From NCBI GenBank assembly GCA_017394605.1, contig JAFPXU010000154.1, positions 1-42,912 of the forward strand: a stretch of 42,912 nucleotides of DNA, read 5' to 3'. The number at the start of each line of letters is the position of its first letter. Within the stretch, counting starts at the first letter, position 1. A program made the position numbers and the translations under genes. This document shows positions 1-7,076 of this stretch, piece by piece. The notes beneath the pieces were generated by a model. That model worked only from the letters and a program-made list of their open reading frames with translations, was not told the origin of the DNA and ran no database searches. The DNA comes from Clostridia bacterium (GTDB lineage Bacteria > Bacillota_A > Clostridia > Christensenellales > CAG-138).

Positions 1-76
1 CATTCTTGTACTGACGGTGCTGACTTGCATTCTCGCAAGTAAGATATGGGCATCTGAAAAAGCAAACCATGCTTGA
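1..76 (+). CDS. C-terminal end of a membrane protein (partial)
   Basis: An open frame enters from the left edge (first full codon at position 2) and stops at a TGA at 74-76. The visible 24 residues are a hydrophobic stretch rich in Leu, Val and Thr followed by a short polar tail ending NHA, as expected for the last transmembrane helix and cytoplasmic tail of an integral membrane protein such as a transporter permease. Too little is present to name a family. It lies on the same strand as the following genes, but a promoter between it and the dipeptidase gene suggests the two are not strictly one unit. Confidence 0.5.
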   Translation, partial: ILVLTVLTCILASKIWASEKANHA

Positions 77-99
77 CCGCACTGTCTTTTCTTATCCCG

Positions 100-128
100 T
101 TCGCACAAGAATCAAAATGCAGTATAAT
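100..128 (+). promoter_or_regulatory. Sigma-A-type promoter of the dipeptidase gene
   Basis: A perfect -10 hexamer TATAAT lies at 123-128, with TTCGCA (4 of 6 matches to the -35 consensus) at 100-105 and a 17-bp spacer. The predicted start point near 135 leaves about 30 nt of leader before the ATG at 169. This argues against the in-frame upstream starts at 73 and 127, which lie upstream of or inside the promoter. Confidence 0.6.
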
Positions 129-168
129 GAAAGCGCTGATTGTCGATAAAACAGCGGGGGAAAAAGAA

Positions 169-825
169 ATGACCGAACATGAAAACCGAATCAGCGAAGA
201 TCCGTCAGGATTTATTCCACTGGCAGATTTTGTCCCCGGGATCATCCAGGAAATCCGATATTATTCTACCTATAACTTTATCGGGGACAGGATCAATGGG
301 TATGAAGAGCCCTGCGCGCTTATCACGCGTGAAGCTGCCCGTGCCCTTCAGGCGGTTAGCAACGAAATGAATGTTGCCGGCTACCGTTTGAAGGTGTTTG
401 ATGCTTACCGTCCCGTACGTGCTGTCAAGCATTTTGTTCTTTGGGGAATAGAAGATCTGGATCTGCGCATGAAGCCGTTCTTTTATCCGGAACTGGACAA
501 ACAGGATCTTTTCAAAAAAGGATACATCGCAAGTCTGTCCAGCCACAGCAGAGGAAGCACAGTCGATTTGACGCTTCTTAATATGAATACGGGAAAAGAA
601 GTCGACATGGGGAGCCCCTTCGATCTGTTCAGTCCTGTGTCGCATCCGGATTGCAGGGATGTCACGGATGAACAGTTTGAAAATAGAATGACGCTCCAGA
701 AGGTTATGATTCGGAACGGATTCCATCCGATTGACTGCGAATGGTGGCATTTTACGCTTGAAAATGAACCCTATCCGGATACGTACTTTGATTTCCCGGT
801 TTCTTCCGCATATTTGAAACGATAG
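169..825 (+). CDS. D-alanyl-D-alanine dipeptidase, VanX/DdpX family
   Basis: The 218-residue product has the M15D peptidase signature. The zinc ligands are H126 and D133 (SSHSRGSTVDL) and H194, with E191 as the general base (EWWHF). R81 in the conserved YRP motif is the transition-state arginine of VanX. Length matches the family (about 200 residues). There is no signal peptide, so it is probably cytoplasmic, hydrolysing D-Ala-D-Ala for wall recycling or nutrient use. The start at 169 follows a GGGGGA motif at an 8-nt gap and sits downstream of a good promoter. VanA, VanH, VanR and VanS are absent nearby, so this is not a vancomycin-resistance cluster. An LD-carboxypeptidase gene downstream fits a peptidoglycan-turnover role. 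Confidence 0.85.
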   Translation: MTEHENRISEDPSGFIPLADFVPGIIQEIRYYSTYNFIGDRINGYEEPCALITREAARALQAVSNEMNVAGYRLKVFDAYRPVRAVKHFVLWGIEDLDLRMKPFFYPELDKQDLFKKGYIASLSSHSRGSTVDLTLLNMNTGKEVDMGSPFDLFSPVSHPDCRDVTDEQFENRMTLQKVMIRNGFHPIDCEWWHFTLENEPYPDTYFDFPVSSAYLKR

Positions 826-833
826 GCTGACCG

Positions 834-1229
834 ATGTCTCGCGGCGGAAAAAAAACGATCTTCATATTATTCTGCGTTCTTTTGCTCACGGTATCGTCCG
901 CAGCATGTCTTCATGTACGAAAAACCCATCCGGTTACCGCTTTCATCTCAGGTGACGGATCGAAAAAAATAACGGTCTATCAGCTTGGCGATCCGGATTT
1001 TCCATATGGAAATACTCTGTGCCGGTTAATCCTCTCCGTGAATGAACGGACATGCGGAAGCTTTGATATCGCCGTGCGCAATGACGGTGTCAGTGTCCGC
1101 GCTGACAACTATCGTGTTTCGTGGGAAGGCTCCTATGCTTCCGTCACGGTCAGCGGAGACGAACAGGAAGATGAGATCGTTCGCTTCGGCTATGACGGAC
1201 GCATACAGACCGAAGCCCGCGAACCCTGA
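834..1229 (+). CDS. Small exported protein, possible lipoprotein, unknown function
   Basis: A 131-residue protein starts 8 bp after the dipeptidase stop, so the two are likely co-transcribed. The N-terminus has a basic patch (RGGKK), a hydrophobic core of about 15 residues and then SSAAC. This is a plausible signal peptide with an imperfect lipobox, since the -3 position is Ser rather than Leu, Val or Ile. The mature part is beta-rich with alternating polar and hydrophobic residues and no recognised domain. No strong ribosome binding site precedes the ATG, so translation may depend on coupling. Family not recognised. Confidence 0.55.
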   Translation: MSRGGKKTIFILFCVLLLTVSSAACLHVRKTHPVTAFISGDGSKKITVYQLGDPDFPYGNTLCRLILSVNERTCGSFDIAVRNDGVSVRADNYRVSWEGSYASVTVSGDEQEDEIVRFGYDGRIQTEAREP

Positions 1230-1309
1230 GTCCTGCCCTGTCAGTGTCTTGCGTTTCTGTTCATTCCGTTTCCGAATCCGGCTCGCGAATCTATCAGGAG
1301 GACCATCAG

Positions 1310-2116
1310 ATGAATATTCCGATTGAGGAAATCCGCTTCGAAGGCGGTACCATGAGATTTTTCAGGTTTGGAAAAGGCATAAGAAATCTTGTGATCCTTC
1401 CCGGTCTGAGTATACAGAGCGTGATGCAGTCCGCTTCCGCCGTCGAGGAGGAATACCGGATCATGGAAAACGATTTCACTGTTTATGTCTTCGATCGGCG
1501 TACCGAACTTCCCCCCGCCTATCCAATAGTGCAAATGGCCTCCGATACGGCTAAGGCAATAACGGCGCTCGGTCTTCGTAACACTTTTCTCTTTGGTGCT
1601 TCACAAGGCGGAATGATTGCGATGGTTCTGGCGATTGAATATCCAGAGCTGGTTCAGAAACTGGTGTTGGGATCCTCTTCCTCCCGTATGGATCCATCAG
1701 GGTTCGCCGTTCTGCAAAGATGGATCCGTCTTGCGGAAAACGGATGTACGGAAGCCCTGTACCTTGATTTCGGAAAAAGTCTTTATCCTTCTCAAGTTTT
1801 CTTGCAGGTAAAAGACAGCCTAATCACCGCAGCAAAAGCCGTGACCGGTCATGATCTCCGGCGTTTCGTCACTCTGTCCAGAGGTATGGAAAACTTTGAC
1901 GTCACAGACCGGCTTGACGCGATCCAGTGCCCTATCTTGGCAATCGGTTCCGCCGATGATGCGGTTCTCGGCCCTGACGCCATATGCGGTATTACGGAGA
2001 AACTGAAGGACAAGTCGGGATTTCAGTCCTATGTGTACGACGGATATGGACATGCCGCGTTCGATACTGCGCCGGATTATCAGGAAAGAATCCTCCGGTT
2101 TTTCCTTGAAAGCTGA
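1310..2116 (+). CDS. Alpha/beta hydrolase-fold protein
   Basis: The 268-residue protein has the alpha/beta hydrolase triad. The nucleophile elbow is FGASQGGM with S98, the acid is most likely D217 in GSADD, and H248 lies in YGHAAFD. The region ILPGLS near residue 30 resembles the oxyanion-hole strand. The ATG at 1310 is chosen because CAGGAGG ends 8 nt upstream; an in-frame start at 1244 has no such site. There is no signal peptide, so it is cytosolic. Substrate cannot be read from sequence; esterase, thioesterase or lactonase activity is possible. It sits 80 bp after the small exported protein on the same strand. Confidence 0.75.
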   Translation: MNIPIEEIRFEGGTMRFFRFGKGIRNLVILPGLSIQSVMQSASAVEEEYRIMENDFTVYVFDRRTELPPAYPIVQMASDTAKAITALGLRNTFLFGASQGGMIAMVLAIEYPELVQKLVLGSSSSRMDPSGFAVLQRWIRLAENGCTEALYLDFGKSLYPSQVFLQVKDSLITAAKAVTGHDLRRFVTLSRGMENFDVTDRLDAIQCPILAIGSADDAVLGPDAICGITEKLKDKSGFQSYVYDGYGHAAFDTAPDYQERILRFFLES

Positions 2117-2221
2117 CCGTCCGCCGATTATAACCGAACTCTCTCCTCCGCTAAACGGCTTCACTATTATCTGATGCTGCGATATATTGGTTGTAATCTA
2201 CTCATCAAGGCAGGTTAAGTC

Positions 2222-3244
2222 ATGCGCTATCCAAATTTTCTGAAAGACAATGATACCATCGGATTCATTGCTCCGTCCTTCGGATGTAGCACGGAACCAT
2301 ACAGAACTTGCTTCGAGGAGGCACAGCGGGTGTTCCGAAAAAAAGGCTATTCTCTGATGCTGGGTCCAAACTGCTATGAGGCAATGGGGATAGGCAAGAG
2401 CAATACCGCGGAAGCTTGCGGAGCGGAGGTCAATGATTTTTTCCTGCGCAGGAATTGTGATGTAATACTAACCACCGGCGGCGGTGAAACCATGTGCGAA
2501 GATCTTCCTTTTATCGATTTCGAAGCGATCAAGAATGCTCCGCCCAAGTGGCTGATGGGATTCTCCGACATTACAAACCTTACTTTTACACTGACGACCC
2601 TCTGCGACACCGCATCCATCTATGGTCCCTGCGTCTCCGCCTTCGGCATGCGTCCCTGGCATCAGGCAGTCAATGATGCCTATCTGATTCTGCGCGGCGA
2701 AAAGAAAACCGTCTCCGGTTACCCGGGCTGGGAACTTGAATCTCTAAAAACGGAAGATAATCCTCTTGTTCCTTATCACATTACGGAGCCACCATCCATC
2801 AAGATCTGCACTTCGGATCCGGCACATATGAGTGGTCGGCTTTTGGGAGGATGTCTTGACAGTCTCGCCGTTTTATGCGGAACCCCGTTCGACCGGGTAA
2901 AAGAATTCAACAGAAAATACTCGTCGGATGGAATTATATGGTTCATGGAGGCATATGACCTGTCTCCTTTTGACATGCGCAGAGTTCTATGGCAGCTGGA
3001 CAGCGCGGGCTGGTTTAAAAACGCATCCGGTTTTCTGTTCGGAAGATCCGTTCGTTTTGGGGAGTCCGTCATGGGGTTGGATTTCTATTCCGCCGCAGAA
3101 AGCATTCTTGACAAATATAATGTTCCGATTCTGATGGATCTGGATATCGGCCACCTTTCCCCCATGATGCCGCTGATCTGCGGCAGTCTTGCAACCGTTT
3201 GTGCGTCCGGCCGGTCCATTTCGATTGATATGAATCTGATTTAA
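2222..3244 (+). CDS. S66 family LD-carboxypeptidase (LdcA/MccF-like)
   Basis: The 340-residue protein has the S66 catalytic triad: S115 in MGFSD, E242 in FMEAYD and H310 in DIGHLSPMMP. Length is typical (300-350). S66 enzymes cleave the bond between an L- and a D-amino acid, as in murein tetrapeptides (LdcA), or inactivate microcin C-type peptide adenylates (MccF). The FMEAYD and GHLSP motifs occur in both branches; the longer middle region (about residues 140-240) leans towards MccF-like members, so a role in wall recycling or in peptide-antibiotic immunity both remain open. There is no signal peptide. The ATG has an AAGGCAGG motif a few bases upstream. Confidence 0.8.
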   Translation: MRYPNFLKDNDTIGFIAPSFGCSTEPYRTCFEEAQRVFRKKGYSLMLGPNCYEAMGIGKSNTAEACGAEVNDFFLRRNCDVILTTGGGETMCEDLPFIDFEAIKNAPPKWLMGFSDITNLTFTLTTLCDTASIYGPCVSAFGMRPWHQAVNDAYLILRGEKKTVSGYPGWELESLKTEDNPLVPYHITEPPSIKICTSDPAHMSGRLLGGCLDSLAVLCGTPFDRVKEFNRKYSSDGIIWFMEAYDLSPFDMRRVLWQLDSAGWFKNASGFLFGRSVRFGESVMGLDFYSAAESILDKYNVPILMDLDIGHLSPMMPLICGSLATVCASGRSISIDMNLI

Positions 3245-3330
3245 CTTCGATTCTTTTGACAGCTGCAGGGATGCCGGATAAAGGTTCAATCTCCGGCAGC
3301 GCTGTTTCAAGACGAGCATTCCATTGGATA

Positions 3331-4035
3331 ATGATGAAAAATGAGATTAACCGAAAACTCATCAGGACGGCTTTCCGTGACTCCCTTCCGGTCATGGCTG
3401 GCTATCTTGTGCTTGGCTTCGGGTTCGGAATGATACTGAAATCAAAGGGGCTCGGAATCGGCTGGGCATTCCTGTCAAGCACTTTCATCTTTGCCGGAGC
3501 CATGCAGTTCGTTCTGATTTCGCTTCTCAGCGAGGGCGCCTCGCTTCTCGCCATCGCCGTCTCCACACTGCTGGTAAATGCACGTCATCTGTTTTATGGC
3601 ATCTCCATGATCGACCGTTACCGGGACACCGGTCCTGTCAAACCGTACCTGATCTGTTCTCTGACGGACGAAACTTTTTCTCTTGTCTCCACGGACCGCC
3701 ACAATCTTGAAAAGACTGAAAAAACTGCCTATTATTTCCTCGTTTCCGTTATGGATCAGTGTTACTGGGTTACCGGAAGCGTGCTTGGAGCCGTCGCCGG
3801 AACACTGGTCAAAATCAATACGACCGGGATGGACTTTGCTCTTACCGCGCTGTTCCTGACCATTGTGATCGATCAGTGGAGGAGCGGGAAGCATCATATT
3901 TCCACACTGCTCGGACTCATGATCAGTATCGTTTGTCTCGTAATATTCGGTAATGACGGTTTCCTGATTCCGGCCATGCTGCTGATCACGGCCTCTCTTT
4001 TTCTGGTACGCAGAAAGGAGGAGCCGCATGAATGA
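3331..4035 (+). CDS. azlC: AzlC family branched-chain amino acid export subunit
   Basis: The 234-residue protein is an AzlC-type membrane protein. It opens with a short basic N-terminus and RTAFRDSLPVMAGYLVLGFGFG, a family hallmark. It then carries FAGAMQF, LVNARHLFYG and SLTDETF, and about seven hydrophobic helices. With AzlD it forms the two-component exporter of branched-chain amino acids and analogues in the cytoplasmic membrane. The start is one of two adjacent ATGs (3331/3334) with only a weak upstream purine tract; an in-frame ATG at 3256 adds a non-family extension. The 3' end overlaps azlD by 8 bp, the usual arrangement. Confidence 0.88.
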   Translation: MMKNEINRKLIRTAFRDSLPVMAGYLVLGFGFGMILKSKGLGIGWAFLSSTFIFAGAMQFVLISLLSEGASLLAIAVSTLLVNARHLFYGISMIDRYRDTGPVKPYLICSLTDETFSLVSTDRHNLEKTEKTAYYFLVSVMDQCYWVTGSVLGAVAGTLVKINTTGMDFALTALFLTIVIDQWRSGKHHISTLLGLMISIVCLVIFGNDGFLIPAMLLITASLFLVRRKEEPHE

Positions 4036-4357
4036 ATCCTATGTCCTGGCAGGCGTTGCTGTCTGCGCAGCGGTAACCATGCTGATCCGGGCACTTCCCT
4101 TTCTGGTTTTCAAATCCGAACGCAGCACGCCCGCATGGGTGAGTTATCTCGGCTCCGTCCTCCCCTATGCTATCATGTCCATGCTGGTCGTGTACTGTCT
4201 GAGGGACATCCGCATTTCTTCTCCAACTTACGGACTTCCCGAACTGATCAGCTGCGCCGTTGTCGCAGTTCTGCATATCTGGAAAAAGAACACGCTTTTG
4301 AGCATCGTCTGCGGAACCGTGACCTATATGCTCCTTGTTCAGTTGGTTTTTATATGA
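4028..4357 (+). CDS. azlD: AzlD family branched-chain amino acid export subunit
   Basis: A 109-residue protein with four predicted membrane helices and the AzlD hallmark IRALPFLVF near residue 22, followed by LGSVLPYAIMSMLVVY. It is the small partner of AzlC. The ATG lies inside the end of azlC (8-bp overlap) and the AAAGGAGGA sequence within the azlC coding region is its ribosome binding site, so translation is coupled. Length and topology fit the family. Confidence 0.88.
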   Translation: MNESYVLAGVAVCAAVTMLIRALPFLVFKSERSTPAWVSYLGSVLPYAIMSMLVVYCLRDIRISSPTYGLPELISCAVVAVLHIWKKNTLLSIVCGTVTYMLLVQLVFI

Positions 4358-4378
4358 ATCGATATTTGGAGAACAACT

Positions 4379-5212
4379 ATGTTTCTGATAGGCAACCATC
4401 TCTCATCCTCCTCCGGTTATATGGCAATGGGCCGAGCAGCGCAGAAGCTTGGCGCTAACACTTTCGCTTTTTTTACCCGGAATCCCCGTGGAGGAAAGGC
4501 AAAACCAATAGACCAGGAAGATATCAGCGCTCTTGTATCATTCCTCAACGATCAAGAATTCGGCAAGCTTGTCGCGCACGCCCCATATACGATGAATCTC
4601 TGCTCAGACAAACCAGATATACGCGGATTCGCGTCCGACATGCTGAAAGACGACCTTCGGCGAATGGAATATCTTCCCGGAAACTACTATAACCTCCATC
4701 CCGGTTCTCATGTTGGTCAGGGAGCAGATGCCGGAATCCGACTGATAGCGGACGCGCTGAACGATTCCATGTTCGTCGGCATGCATACCACCGTTCTGCT
4801 GGAAACCATGTCCGGAAAAGGGAGCGAAATCGGAAGCTCCTTTGAAGAGCTGTGTTCCATTCTGGACCGCATTGCGTTACCCGAACAAATCGGAGTCTGT
4901 CTGGACACCTGTCATGTATGGGACGCCGGTTACGACATCGCAAACCATTTGGATAAGGTACTGGACCGTTTTGACAGAATCATCGGTCTTTCCCGCTTGA
5001 AAGCGGTGCATTTGAACGACAGCATGAATCCATGCGGAACAAAAAAAGACCGGCATCAGAAGCTCGGTCTCGGTTGCATCGGAAAAGATGCGCTCAAAGC
5101 TGTTGTCAGGCATCCGTCGCTGCAGGGGCTTCCTTTCATTCTGGAAACTCCGAACGATGACGCCGGTTATGCGGAGGAAATTCGCACAGTGCGGGAATGG
5201 GCCACCGAATAA
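4379..5212 (+). CDS. nfo: Endonuclease IV (AP endonuclease)
   Basis: The 277-residue TIM-barrel protein carries the AP endonuclease 2 signatures. These are VAHAPYTMNL, NLHPGSH, LLETMSGKG, VCLDTCHVWDAGYD, VHLND and ILETP, which supply the His, Glu and Asp ligands of the trinuclear zinc site. It cleaves 5' to abasic sites and removes 3' blocking groups in base-excision repair. Length is normal (about 280). The ATG has TTTGGAGA upstream and lies 21 bp after azlD, so it may be read with that pair although the functions are unrelated. It converges on the leftward repressor operon with only 11 bp between coding regions. Confidence 0.93.
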   Translation: MFLIGNHLSSSSGYMAMGRAAQKLGANTFAFFTRNPRGGKAKPIDQEDISALVSFLNDQEFGKLVAHAPYTMNLCSDKPDIRGFASDMLKDDLRRMEYLPGNYYNLHPGSHVGQGADAGIRLIADALNDSMFVGMHTTVLLETMSGKGSEIGSSFEELCSILDRIALPEQIGVCLDTCHVWDAGYDIANHLDKVLDRFDRIIGLSRLKAVHLNDSMNPCGTKKDRHQKLGLGCIGKDALKAVVRHPSLQGLPFILETPNDDAGYAEEIRTVREWATE

Positions 5213-5223
5213 AAGCCGGTGTG

Positions 5224-5322
5224 CTATTCTCTGCCGCTTTCCTCTTCCTGCTCTTCATATTCCACCGTAACGATATGCGCTTTTTCCAGGACATCGATGA
5301 TTTTGTCAATAATTCTCTTCAT
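5224..5322 (-). CDS. 32-residue small protein downstream of the S24 repressor
   Basis: A short frame begins 21 bp after the repressor stop codon and is preceded by a strong GAGAGGAG site 10 nt before its ATG. The predicted peptide begins MKRIIDKIIDVLEKA, an amphipathic helix, and ends in an acidic Glu-rich tail. The strong ribosome binding site, spacing and shared strand suggest a real co-transcribed gene. Function is unknown; a small regulator or binding partner of the repressor is possible but is inference. No database comparison was possible. Confidence 0.5.
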   Translation of the reverse strand: MKRIIDKIIDVLEKAHIVTVEYEEQEEESGRE

Positions 5323-5343
5323 ATTCGTCTCTCTCCTCTCAGA

Positions 5344-6078
5344 TTATCCTCTCCAGAACGGGTAGATCACTTTTCCGTATATCACCGCGTCGCTGTATTC
5401 CGTAATCGGTCTGGGCGGGTATTTTTTGTTGCGTGAAACAAGAAAAACACCGTCGTCCGTTACGCAGTATTCCTTAACAAGCAACGTACCATCCAAATAG
5501 AAAACCCCGATGTTTCCGTTCTCAAGCGTCTGCTGCCGGTGCACCCAGATTTTTTCCCCATTCTGAATGGCCGGCTCCATGCTGTCACCGGATACGATCA
5601 GTCCGAATGTCGCCGTCTGCGGAACGTCCTCCGGAACATATTCCATCTCGTATGACGCGTCACCGTTTTCAGCAAGCTGTCCCAGTCCGGCAGAAATCCT
5701 CAGATCGTATACCGGAAGCTGTCTGGTTGAAAATTTCAGTACTTTCCTCTCTGGAACGGGTTCCGCAGGACTATACCTTCCGGAATCGATCAAAAGCTGC
5801 CGGTAATCTTCCAGTTTATTCAGCCCTTCCCGGTTCAGTCCGACCGATTGTCCCGAAAGATTCCCCTCCGAGAACACCGCATTCACATCCTTGACCGAGT
5901 ATATCTTGCACAGCCCAATGAACTGTTCCAGATTCGGATTGTTATATCCGTGTTCCCAGCGGCTTACCTGTGTGTTTGCGGTTTCGATCCCCATTTCATT
6001 CAGCAGCCGTGTTACATCCCGCTGCTGAAATCCCTGCTTTAAGCGAAGCGCTTTCAGTACTGACTCATACGTTTTCAT
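5344..6078 (-). CDS. LexA-like transcriptional repressor: XRE helix-turn-helix plus S24 autopeptidase
   Basis: The 244-residue protein has an N-terminal XRE helix-turn-helix (about residues 5-62, with TQVSRWEHG as recognition region). A linker leads to a LexA/CI S24 peptidase domain (about 115-240). The serine is S166 in SGDSMEPAI and the lysine K202 in LLVKEY. The scissile Ala-Gly pair is A130-G131 in ISAGLG. Such proteins self-cleave on RecA filaments or another trigger and derepress targets. AAAGGAGA precedes the ATG. Its promoter contains a palindrome that is a good autoregulatory operator. No phage genes surround it, so it looks like a host stress regulator rather than a prophage repressor; true LexA is not in this window. 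Confidence 0.87.
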   Translation of the reverse strand: MKTYESVLKALRLKQGFQQRDVTRLLNEMGIETANTQVSRWEHGYNNPNLEQFIGLCKIYSVKDVNAVFSEGNLSGQSVGLNREGLNKLEDYRQLLIDSGRYSPAEPVPERKVLKFSTRQLPVYDLRISAGLGQLAENGDASYEMEYVPEDVPQTATFGLIVSGDSMEPAIQNGEKIWVHRQQTLENGNIGVFYLDGTLLVKEYCVTDDGVFLVSRNKKYPPRPITEYSDAVIYGKVIYPFWRG

Positions 6079-6098
6079 TGCCGTTCTCCTTTAAGAAC

Positions 6099-6127
6099 AG
6101 GATATCGCATCACATGCGGTGATTCAA
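6099..6127 (-). promoter_or_regulatory. Promoter of the S24 repressor gene
   Basis: On the minus strand TTGAAT (6127-6122) and TATCCT (6104-6099) are separated by exactly 17 bp, about 20 bp upstream of the repressor ATG. Both hexamers match the sigma-A consensus at four or more positions. The spacer is filled by a palindrome listed separately. Confidence 0.5.
6109..6123. promoter_or_regulatory. Palindromic operator inside the repressor promoter
   Basis: ATCACATGCGGTGAT is an inverted repeat with 5-bp arms (ATCAC/GTGAT) and a 5-bp centre. It lies between the -35 and -10 elements of the repressor promoter, the classic place for autorepression by a LexA/CI-type protein. The assignment to this repressor is inferred from position. 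Confidence 0.45.
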
Positions 6128-6129
6128 TC

Positions 6130-6185
6130 AAAAATCCTATTATTTAATATTTTTTTCATATTTTTTATTTGATATTAGGATTTTT
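6130..6185. repeat. Widely spaced A/T-rich inverted repeat upstream of the repressor
   Basis: AAAAATCCTA at 6130-6139 is matched exactly in inverse by TAGGATTTTT at 6176-6185, with an A/T-rich centre of 36 bp. The arms extend imperfectly inward (AATCCTATTAT against AATCCTAATAT when read in the same sense). It could be a pair of oppositely oriented binding sites for a regulator, possibly the adjacent repressor, or a cruciform-forming element. It lies just upstream of the repressor promoter. Confidence 0.45.
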
Positions 6186-6211
6186 TCCGCAATCAGCAAC
6201 ATCCGGCTATG

Positions 6212-6243
6212 AAAAAAGCCCCTGCAGTCACGCAGGAGCTTTT
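6212..6243 (-). terminator. Rho-independent terminator of the TPM gene operon
   Basis: On the minus strand AGCTCCTGC and GCAGGGGCT form a 9-bp stem with one G-U pair and a 6-nt loop, followed directly by a run of six T. It lies 12 bp after the TPM-domain gene and probably ends the long leftward gene string that begins with the macrodomain gene. Confidence 0.8.
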
Positions 6244-6254
6244 CCTTTCCAGAA

Positions 6255-7076
6255 TCAGAATTTGTGTCCGCCGCCTCCGCCGTGGAAACCGCCACCGCCG
6301 GAACTGTGGAAGCCGCCTCCTCCGGAGCTATGGAAACCGCCTCCGGAACTGTGATGCGATCCGCCTCCCCCGGAGCTGCCGCCGGAACTGATCGGGCTGT
6401 AGGTCCGACGCTTGCTGACAAGATTTGCCGCCGTCGCTCCCGCAGCAAAGGTTACCGCCGCCGCAGTAATAAGCTCCGTATCCGTTGCCTCTCCCGGCGT
6501 CGCGAACTTGTTCGCAACCTCAAAGCATACGACCATTCCTATGATAATGGCAAGCAGCGCATTGCAGATATACTTCATGGGCTGCGCGATCCTTTCGCCG
6601 CGCATCAGCGACACGCACTGGCTGAACACCTTATCCGCTGTTCCCGCGTAATCTCCACGGGACGCCATGGTATACACATTGTCAACCACGGTCAAGGACT
6701 TCGCGTCGGTGATCACGTCGTGAACCTTGCCGTCGCTAACAGCCAGATACAGTTCCCGGTTCTCCATGTCGATCAGGAACGCCACGCCGGTATGATTCTT
6801 GAAATGATCATAATAGAAGCTCTCGGCAAATGCCTTTGCGGAGCTCTTCGGGTTGTTGGATATGGTTTTCAGCCCACAGTCCCCGTATTCTGTCATCCCA
6901 ATCATGGTTTCGAGAACAGCCCGCTCTTCCGCATCGGTCAGAAGATCTGCATCGTCCTCGATCAGCGCGCTGAATCCCGTATCGTTGTTGGTGTAGCCAT
7001 CCGCTTCCGCGAGTGCAGATCCGGAAAGAAGGAGTATCGATACCATTGTCAAAATGAAAACACGCAGCTTACGCAT
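6255..7076 (-). CDS. TPM-domain protein with signal peptide and Gly/Ser/His-rich tail
   Basis: A 273-residue exported protein. A signal peptide (MRKLRVFILTMVSILLLSGSALAEA) precedes a TPM/YgcG-type domain (about residues 30-165), including DADLLTDAEE and VAFLIDMENRELYLAVSDG. One transmembrane segment follows (about 175-195), then a tail built from repeats such as FHSSGGGG ending GGGGGHKF. TPM proteins are membrane-anchored; some bind metals or act as phosphatases, and others assist photosystem II repair in plants. The start at 7076 is chosen because GAGGAGGTG ends 7 nt upstream; the ATG at 7082 is too close to it. It overlaps the zinc-ribbon gene by 8 bp, implying translational coupling. Confidence 0.8.
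   Translation of the reverse strand: MRKLRVFILTMVSILLLSGSALAEADGYTNNDTGFSALIEDDADLLTDAEERAVLETMIGMTEYGDCGLKTISNNPKSSAKAFAESFYYDHFKNHTGVAFLIDMENRELYLAVSDGKVHDVITDAKSLTVVDNVYTMASRGDYAGTADKVFSQCVSLMRGERIAQPMKYICNALLAIIIGMVVCFEVANKFATPGEATDTELITAAAVTFAAGATAANLVSKRRTYSPISSGGSSGGGGSHHSSGGGFHSSGGGGFHSSGGGGFHGGGGGHKF
6258..6390 (-). repeat. Tandem codon repeats encoding the glycine-rich tail
   Basis: The 3' end of the TPM gene consists of imperfect tandem units of about 24 bp that each encode a variant of FHSSGGGG. Repeat slippage could change tail length between strains. Confidence 0.65.

Noticed and set aside
5344..6078. S24 repressor as a prophage CI gene
   Set aside because: No integrase, Cro, phage structural genes or attachment-like repeats surround it.
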